This document shows positions 21,568 to 25,556 of a stretch of 25,556 nt of DNA, piece after piece. Every line of letters starts with the position of its first letter. The stretch's first letter is position 1. The position numbers and the translations under genes were made by a program. This DNA is from a virus. The stretch is taken from positions 1 through 25,556 of IMG/VR virus record IMGVR_UViG_3300043543_000333. The stretch is one strand, 5' to 3'. The notes beneath the pieces are model-generated. The model saw only the letters and a list, made by a program, of their open reading frames with translations. It did not search any database and was not told where the DNA came from.

Positions 21568-21792
21568 TTAATTATAAATAAACCAACGGCTATTGCAATA
21601 ATTGGTTGTGGATAAACCAACGGCTGATTTTGGCGGCTTTTTACCATATTTTTTTGCGATTTTCCAGTAAGCCTGAAAGGCTGTTTTGACGTTAATACCG
21701 AAAATCTTCGCAATAATGCGAAAACTTGTCCCGTTTTTCTCCCTCAATTCATAAATAAGCCGATCTCTTTCTGGCCTCGATTTTCTTGGCAT
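21568..21792 (-). CDS. HTH DNA-binding protein, first gene of the early operon
   Basis: A 74-residue protein. RPERDRLIYELREKNGTSFR, IIAKIFGINVKTAFQAYWKI forms a helix-turn-helix of the sigma-region-4/resolvase kind, where the second helix of the turn starts at INVKTAFQ. The last 20 residues look unstructured. A near-consensus promoter ends 6 nt before ATG 21792, so the mRNA is predicted to be leaderless. Two 14-bp repeats and a second -10 box lie inside the 3' end of the gene, so it may regulate itself or the next genes. Likely an early regulator. Confidence 0.65.
   Translation of the reverse strand: MPRKSRPERDRLIYELREKNGTSFRIIAKIFGINVKTAFQAYWKIAKKYGKKPPKSAVGLSTTNYCNSRWFIYN
21571..21598 (-). 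promoter_or_regulatory. Possible internal early promoter
   Basis: TATAAT (21576 down to 21571) lies 16 bp after TTGCAA (21598 down to 21593) on the coding strand, at the 3' end of the HTH gene. It would transcribe the tiny membrane-protein gene and those after it from about 21564. One 14-bp repeat sits between the boxes and another just upstream, as operators would. Confidence 0.4.
21578..21625. repeat. Pair of 14-bp direct repeats (putative operators) with a DnaA box
   Basis: ATAAACCAACGGCT occurs at 21578-21591 and 21612-21625, 34 bp apart. Since 34 is not a multiple of 3 and the copies encode different peptides, selection is on DNA. A perfect DnaA box (TGTGGATAA, 21607-21615) overlaps the second copy. 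Confidence 0.7.
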
Positions 21793-21798
21793 ATTTTA

Positions 21799-21827
21799 AT
21801 TATAAATCAAAACCCAACAAAAGACAA
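21799..21827 (-). promoter_or_regulatory. Early promoter with leaderless start
   Basis: The coding strand has TTGTCT (21827 down to 21822), a 17-bp spacer and a perfect TATAAT (21804 down to 21799). Six bases later comes ATG 21792, so +1 is expected on the first base of the start codon. It is the only good promoter between the late terminator (21880-21914) and the first early gene. Confidence 0.75.
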
Positions 21828-21879
21828 TAAGGAAGTTATCCCCAATCCCCAACGCATCATCGAAAGCTGCGAAGAAAAC

Positions 21880-21914
21880 AAAAAGAGCCGCTATCGTCCT
21901 AACGGTCTTGGCTC
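21880..21914 (-). terminator. Rho-independent terminator of the late operon
   Basis: The coding strand forms a hairpin with a GAGCC/GGCTC base (plus positions 21910-21914 with 21885-21889) and internal partial pairing, followed by TTTTT and then TGTTTTC. It overlaps the stop codon of the last late gene and separates late from early transcription units. Confidence 0.7.
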
Positions 21915-22056
21915 ACTCAGATTCGGTCAAATCATCTGCCTCCTGCGGTTCTTCGCTTGGATCATGTTTCGGTAAGAGGCAGTGCGGACATTCTAATAGC
22001 CAGATGCTACTTTCCTTGCCGCAGTTCGGACAAATTTCACGTTCATAGTCGCTCAT
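21913..22056 (-). CDS. Small zinc-ribbon protein, last late gene
   Basis: A 47-residue product starting MSDYEREICPNCGKESSIWL, with ECPHCLLPKHDPSEEP after it. CPNC (9-12) and CPHC (23-26) form a tight zinc ribbon, and the tail is acidic. Its ATG overlaps the transglycosylase TGA (ATGA at 22053-22056). It resembles the C-terminal-type ribbons of membrane or cytoplasmic accessory proteins. Function unknown, possibly linked to lysis by position. Confidence 0.6.
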   Translation of the reverse strand: MSDYEREICPNCGKESSIWLLECPHCLLPKHDPSEEPQEADDLTESE

Positions 22057-22505
22057 ATTTTTGGAGGCATGCCGATCTTCTTAATGCACTCGGGGAACTC
22101 TTTTTCGAGGCGAACATCTGGATCCTGAATCATCCGAAGAACCGTCTCGCGCTGTGCGGCGTAGTCCATGAGGTCGGCGCTGGGAAGGCCGTACTTTTGG
22201 CGATAGAAAGCGAATGTCTGGGGTTTAAACTGAAAGGCACCCCATGATTGCGTGCCGTCCCGATCCATTGGATTGATAGCATTCGGGAGGCCACGGCTCT
22301 CGCACCATTCCAGTGCATAAAGCCAAACATCAAGCTGATGCGCGAGGATGAGTTCTGTCTGCGAGGGTGTGGGTTCTGGTTGCGGTGTGACCTCGCGTTT
22401 CTGGAATAAATTGCGAGGCAAGACCATCCCGATTGCGATGAATGCCGCCGCAAGAATAACAATCTGCGTCACGCCATGAAGTTTCAATTTTGTTTCGTAT
22501 GTCAT
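22053..22505 (-). CDS. Membrane-anchored lytic transglycosylase (endolysin)
   Basis: A 150-residue protein. Residues 13-30 (TQIVILAAAFIAIGMVLP) form one N-terminal membrane helix, which could be a signal-anchor (SAR-type) or permanent anchor. A Pro-rich spacer follows. The catalytic domain has LEWCESRGLPNAINP with the likely acid Glu69, then GTQSWGAFQFKPQTFAFY, the G-x-x-QF-xx-T-F pattern of the lysozyme/SLT fold. This arrangement is common in short transglycosylases of uncultured bacteria and phages. It would cleave glycan strands at lysis. It lies after the holin-like gene. A 7-bp hairpin ends 3 nt before its ATG. Confidence 0.75.
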   Translation of the reverse strand: MTYETKLKLHGVTQIVILAAAFIAIGMVLPRNLFQKREVTPQPEPTPSQTELILAHQLDVWLYALEWCESRGLPNAINPMDRDGTQSWGAFQFKPQTFAFYRQKYGLPSADLMDYAAQRETVLRMIQDPDVRLEKEFPECIKKIGMPPKI

Positions 22506-22508
22506 AGA

Positions 22509-22527
22509 TGCGGGGACTCACCCCGCA
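22509..22527 (-). promoter_or_regulatory. Hairpin next to the transglycosylase start codon
   Basis: TGCGGGG (plus 22509-22515) pairs perfectly with CCCCGCA (22521-22527), loop 5 nt. On the coding strand it ends 3 nt before ATG 22505, where it would occupy the ribosome landing site. There is no U-run. Confidence 0.6.
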
Positions 22528-22539
22528 ATGCCGTAATGC

Positions 22540-22764
22540 TTAGAGATTTTTAGGGATGGCTTTCTCGCCCGCGAGGATGCTCGCTATGAGCACCGCGAGC
22601 GTAGCGAGATTTTGCCAGCCAAGTTCTTGAAGGAGATTCGGAACGGTTGAGGTGAGATAGTTGAGCGCCGCCGAACCTGCGGCTGCAAGAACCGTTGCGA
22701 CGAATCCCTTAAGCCATCGCTTGACGATGGGATTGGTGATAAGTGTCTGAATTTTTTTAGCCAT
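22540..22764 (-). CDS. Holin-like membrane protein
   Basis: From ATG 22764 the product has 74 residues. Basic MAKKIQTLITNPIVKRWLKG is followed by two membrane segments, GFVATVLAAAGSAALNYL and NLATLAVLIASILAGEKAIP. This size, two helices and position before the lytic enzyme fit a holin that releases or activates it. ATG 22809 and TTG 22824 are in-frame upstream starts; they would add a charged tail, as in dual-start holins such as lambda S. A perfect AAGGAGG (22832 down to 22826) lies 16 nt before ATG 22809, rather far. ATG 22764 has the AAAACCATGG context usual in this genome. Confidence 0.6.
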   Translation of the reverse strand: MAKKIQTLITNPIVKRWLKGFVATVLAAAGSAALNYLTSTVPNLLQELGWQNLATLAVLIASILAGEKAIPKNL

Positions 22765-22832
22765 GGTTTTTATTATTTTGTTTTTGTCGGGAGACGACCG
22801 CTCCCGCATCCCCGCGCGACTCAACCCTCCTT

Positions 22833-22872
22833 AAAAAAATAATGCGGCTGTGCCGCTTGGGGGCACTGCGGC
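22833..22872 (-). terminator. Terminator/attenuator before the holin gene
   Basis: The coding strand forms GCGGC-ACA-GCCGC (22856 down to 22844) followed by ATTATTTTTTT (to 22833), a classic terminator. An upstream GCCGC (22872 down to 22868) can pair with the same GCGGC and would then prevent the terminator. This three-segment layout (1:2 versus 2:3) is that of an attenuator. It lies between the peptidase gene and the holin gene. Confidence 0.65.
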
Positions 22873-22928
22873 CACCCTTAATATAATGATCGAGTGTGGC
22901 GAGGGGTCGGGCGGGGATGCGGAGGCGG

Positions 22929-23996
22929 TTATGCGAATTCTTTATTAAGAGCACCTAATGTCAGGGTATCAACGATACCGCTTTGTGTCAAATTTCGAAG
23001 AGCTTGGAATCTCTTGACTGCTGCTCTTGTGACTCCGCCGTAATAACCTGTGGGTTCTGTCGTAAGCGGGAAGAGGTATCCTGCATCGTCTTGGAGATAT
23101 CCAAGGCATCTCTGAAGCATGGCGACGTCATTACCGCGCGATCCCACGCCGAGTGTTCGGGTGAAAATATATTTCGGCTTTTGAAGCTGATTATTAAGAA
23201 GCGCGAGGTTGGCCAAATCCTCAAAGTAGAAGGCACCCATAATTCTGTCGTTTGAGGGTTTGAACCAGTCCTCAGTTACGATGCGGCGTCCTTTGATACC
23301 CGCACCCTCACCCCACGAATCTTCGATGATGATTGCGCGCTTGTTTTGATACAGCGTAAAATCAACGCCAGTGACCGCATGACCGTATGGCTTTTGGCTT
23401 GCAGAATCGATGCGGGGCACGTCGCGGTTCCATTCATTCATATCGAAGCGAAAAAGAAGCATGACGGGCTTGCCCGTTGCGATTATGGCAGCTATTTTCT
23501 CTATATCAAAAGGAAGATGGAACCAATTTTTGGCGCGATAAATTTTGCCTATAACTTCATAGGAGGGCTTTCGGTCGCTTGCCTGATTCATTGCCGTCTC
23601 TGGTTGACGTTGGCCATCCATTAAAGCATTAAGCGTTGCCCCGAAATTCCGCGCAATTTCGCAGGCATCGGCTCCATACATTCCCGCCTGCGGATAATTG
23701 GAACGCCGCGAGTAGATATCCCGAGCAGAGAACATAAGGAATTGCCCCTCTTCGAGGTAATTCATAATCCCGAGGCATTTGGCTGTTGCCTGTGCTACGC
23801 AGGATTGCGATCCATCTTGATCGAAGATCGGGAACTTACGCCATTCTGATTCCGACTTTTCGCGCCATGGAACTGCGCCGAATGTCAGTACCTCCTCGGC
23901 AGAGTAATCTTTGGCTTTCTCAAATTCTGGGCGCGGGTCGGGAAGCGCGCCAGTTCCAAATTGCCTCTTTTTGAAGAAAATCTGCATCAGCCCCAT
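22929..23996 (-). CDS. Papain-fold (C1A-like) peptidase with peptidoglycan-binding domain
   Basis: A 355-residue protein. The peptidase part (about 50-250) has the oxyanion Gln60 and Cys66 in FDQDGSQSCVAQATA, His206 in PYGHAVTGVDF, and IIEDSWGEG (224-231) at the place of the family's N-SWG, so Asp226 replaces the usual Asn. Residues 280-355 are a PG_binding_1 repeat (GVGSRGNDVAMLQRCLGYL, TGYYGGVTRAAVKRFQALR). The combination suggests a cell-wall peptidase, either virion-borne for entry or for lysis. No signal peptide is evident. The start overlaps the previous stop; ATG 23987 (TGATG) is an alternative start. Confidence 0.85.
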   Translation of the reverse strand: MGLMQIFFKKRQFGTGALPDPRPEFEKAKDYSAEEVLTFGAVPWREKSESEWRKFPIFDQDGSQSCVAQATAKCLGIMNYLEEGQFLMFSARDIYSRRSNYPQAGMYGADACEIARNFGATLNALMDGQRQPETAMNQASDRKPSYEVIGKIYRAKNWFHLPFDIEKIAAIIATGKPVMLLFRFDMNEWNRDVPRIDSASQKPYGHAVTGVDFTLYQNKRAIIIEDSWGEGAGIKGRRIVTEDWFKPSNDRIMGAFYFEDLANLALLNNQLQKPKYIFTRTLGVGSRGNDVAMLQRCLGYLQDDAGYLFPLTTEPTGYYGGVTRAAVKRFQALRNLTQSGIVDTLTLGALNKEFA

Positions 23997-24238
23997 ATCT
24001 TTTTAATAAAGTTTAGCGTTGCGGAGGCGATGATACCTGCGATACCTCCGATTATTGCGACCACTCCTTTTGCATGTGCTATGTCCCCTTCGATTGAGCG
24101 GATACGCTTTTCGTGATCATTGAGGGTGGCAGTGATTTTTGCAGTTTCTTTTTGGAGTGCGGCAAAGCCCTCCTCGATTTTTCCTTCGAGGCGCCCGAGT
24201 GAACGAGAAATTTCATTGTGGAATGATGTTTCAGTCAT
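23987..24238 (-). CDS. XhlA-like coiled-coil membrane protein
   Basis: An 83-residue product. Residues 1-55 form a charged coiled coil (GRLEGKIEEGFAALQKETAK, LNDHEKRIRSIEGDI). The C-terminus has one membrane helix (VVAIIGGIAGIIASATLNFI) and a basic end (KKIWG). This arrangement is that of XhlA-type proteins, which assist holins in phage lysis. It overlaps both neighbours by a few bases: the fibre gene (by one base) and the peptidase gene. Holin partner is a guess by pattern and location. Confidence 0.6.
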   Translation of the reverse strand: MTETSFHNEISRSLGRLEGKIEEGFAALQKETAKITATLNDHEKRIRSIEGDIAHAKGVVAIIGGIAGIIASATLNFIKKIWG

Positions 24239-25029
24239 TATGATAGTTCATATTTATATTCGACCCACGAAGAAAGAATTGGGGTGAAAAAAGAATGTGA
24301 TTGCTCTGTTATCACCCTGTAATAAAAATTTTTGGGGACAATAAAAGATAGGGTATCTATAAAAATAGGGAATGTTCCAACTGTCTCTACTGCTCCCTCT
24401 ACACCAACTCTTCCAACTTCAGAAGTGGGTGGCGAACTTGAGCCGATTTGGGCAATTGCTCGTCCATAACCATCTAATGTATTAGGACCCTTTGTTTTCA
24501 CAGTCACTACTACTAATAAAAGTTTCCCTGTTGTGTTCTGGTAAGTAGTTCCGAAACTGCGAGTAGGATCTGATTGTGTTGCATTAAGAATCTGCTTCGC
24601 AGTTTTGAAAAGAAATTCTCTTGCATCCTTTCGGATGTAAGCATTTGCTCCTTGATCTGTATCGTAAATCGCTGTTGATCCCACCCTCAAAAAAACCTCA
24701 CAAATTACCAATTTGTCGGTGGGATAAGTTGGTGGCGAAGGCGACGCCGCTTCTGTTCCCTGAATGATAGAGAGTGTTCCATCAGAATTCATCACCAGCA
24801 GATCGATGCGAGGATTTGTCGTGGGTGCGGTAAAGGTCGGGGAGTTGCCGCCTGCGAATGTTATTTGCATCCCATCAAGATAAGCAATGCCCTTTTCAAC
24901 CTTAAGCGTCATATTTGGCGTTGTCTGCTGATGCGCCAGAAGTTGGCTGCCGCCAAATGCATCATCAACGAGATTATTGTATTGTTCGGCTGTTGCTGTA
25001 TCTCCTGCGTTGACTTTTGTGCTTTTCAT
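24238..25029 (-). CDS. Tail fibre / receptor-binding candidate
   Basis: A 263-residue protein. Residues about 1-140 (DTATAEQYNNLVDDAFGGSQ, MTLKVEKGIAYLDGMQITFA, NPRIDLLVMNSDGTLSIIQG, TDKLVICEVFLRVGSTAIYD) form a domain found at the start of many tail-fibre-like proteins. The C-terminal half (ARSFGTTYQNTT-like segment DPTRSFGTTYQNTTGKLLLV, PKNFYYRVITEQSHSFFTPI) looks like a beta-rich tip that could bind the cell surface. It is the last large tail gene and is followed by lysis genes. Receptor binding is inferred. Confidence 0.6.
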   Translation of the reverse strand: MKSTKVNAGDTATAEQYNNLVDDAFGGSQLLAHQQTTPNMTLKVEKGIAYLDGMQITFAGGNSPTFTAPTTNPRIDLLVMNSDGTLSIIQGTEAASPSPPTYPTDKLVICEVFLRVGSTAIYDTDQGANAYIRKDAREFLFKTAKQILNATQSDPTRSFGTTYQNTTGKLLLVVVTVKTKGPNTLDGYGRAIAQIGSSSPPTSEVGRVGVEGAVETVGTFPIFIDTLSFIVPKNFYYRVITEQSHSFFTPILSSWVEYKYELS

Positions 25030-25035
25030 AGTTTT

Positions 25036-25527
25036 TTAGTTAATAGTTATTTGAACTTCGATTGTGGTATCTTCACCGCTTGCCTTCGTGTATGGTAAAC
25101 CGAAAAGCGCGCGGTTGAAGATTCGACCTGTGCTAATTGTTCCGCTCCCGTCGACGAAGGTACCAAATTCTCTATAGGTACCATTCGGGAGCAATGCATC
25201 CGAAAAGAAGAATTGAAGGGTAAGAGTATTGCCCGAAACACTGGCAGATGTCTTTACGGCGCGAACAGTTGGGTTCTGAAGTTGTGTATCGCTGGCTGCG
25301 GGCGGGTTCGTGCCTGTACCGATATCGGCGTGCGTGATATTGAGGCTGTAAGTATTCGTGCCAGCAAGGCGATCGAGAATGAGATCTTTACCTGTATCGT
25401 TGCCAAGCATGATGAGGTTACGCATCCAACGTGTGCGGCGAAGGATGCGTCCCGTTTTCGCATCCGTGGTGATGATGCGAATGCGTCCTTTGATTGCTGA
25501 ATTTTCTTTTTCTTTGATGCGTCTCAT
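25036..25527 (-). CDS. Small tail-fibre-like protein
   Basis: A 163-residue protein that, on the circle, lies 4 nt after the tail-tip gene. It begins with a charged part (IKGRIRIITTDAKTGRILRR), then RWMRNLIMLGNDTGKDLILD and GTGTNPPAASDTQLQNPTV, typical of tail-fibre and collar-region proteins. The rest is beta-rich (TLTLQFFFSDALLPNGTY, EFGTFVDGSGTISTGRIF) and ends in VQITIN. Probably part of the distal tail. The first 45 codons also appear at window position 1-135. Confidence 0.65.
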   Translation of the reverse strand: MRRIKEKENSAIKGRIRIITTDAKTGRILRRTRWMRNLIMLGNDTGKDLILDRLAGTNTYSLNITHADIGTGTNPPAASDTQLQNPTVRAVKTSASVSGNTLTLQFFFSDALLPNGTYREFGTFVDGSGTISTGRIFNRALFGLPYTKASGEDTTIEVQITIN

Positions 25528-25556
25528 GGTTTTAAGACCAAGTGCTGAAATTCCAT
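25393..25556. repeat. Right copy of the terminal overlap
   Basis: It matches 1-164 with one synonymous substitution (25429 a versus 37 g). See the left copy. The unit genome is about 25,392 bp. Confidence 0.95.

Noticed and set aside
12371-21792. Temperate lifestyle genes
   Set aside because: The HTH and RHH-like proteins are small and there is no integrase, excisionase or divergent repressor arrangement, so lysogeny is not supported.

Overview
The window is a complete, small tailed-phage genome of the long non-contractile-tail (siphovirus) type. Bases 1-164 recur at 25393-25556 with one difference, so it closes into a circle of about 25,392 bp. Every supported gene lies on the minus strand, and the map reads leftward around the circle. 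I see no integrase, excisionase or CI-like repressor, no tRNA and no CRISPR array. The standard code is used: TGA is a normal stop and no long frame is interrupted. Shine-Dalgarno sites are almost absent. Starts are preceded by A-rich stretches (AAAAAC[TC]ATG), by ATGA overlaps, or by a -10 box only 6 nt away (leaderless). Two sigma70-like promoters have good -35 boxes. The lysis enzymes resemble types I associate with phages of Candidatus Patescibacteria, but the host remains a guess.

Early region (about 21792 down to 12371): a leaderless HTH gene with repeats that look like operators at its 3' end, then a tiny membrane protein, a ribbon-helix-helix-like protein and a zinc-ribbon protein. 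An unexplained 72-nt stem-loop follows. Next come recombination and replication genes: a putative single-strand annealing protein, a PD-(D/E)XK exonuclease, a SWIM zinc-finger protein, a winged-helix replication initiator carrying a likely origin inside its gene, and a RusA resolvase. After two small genes there is an AT-rich three-gene cassette with its own -10 box: a ParB-like protein, a TET/JBP-type 2-oxoglutarate dioxygenase and a GT-B glycosyltransferase. I read this as a DNA base-hypermodification system (hydroxylate a base in DNA, then glycosylate it). It is the most exciting item here. The terminase subunits and a DUF2292-like gene end the region.

Late region (promoter at 12322-12349, leftward through the window edge to a terminator at 21880-21914): a portal fused to a Mu F-like domain, a multidomain prohead protease/scaffold, an HK97-fold major capsid protein, two small head genes, a frameshifted HNH-like gene, connector, gp10-like and terminator proteins, tail tube, a G/GT-type chaperone with a canonical A AAT TTT -1 slippery site, a short tape measure, and a tail-tip protein. 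Across the circle junction come two tail-fibre-like proteins, an XhlA-like membrane protein, a papain-fold peptidase with a peptidoglycan-binding domain, a terminator/attenuator, a holin-like protein, a membrane-anchored lytic transglycosylase and a zinc-ribbon protein.

Several gene junctions hold strong hairpins without a U-run. They may process or stabilise the long transcripts, or control translation.
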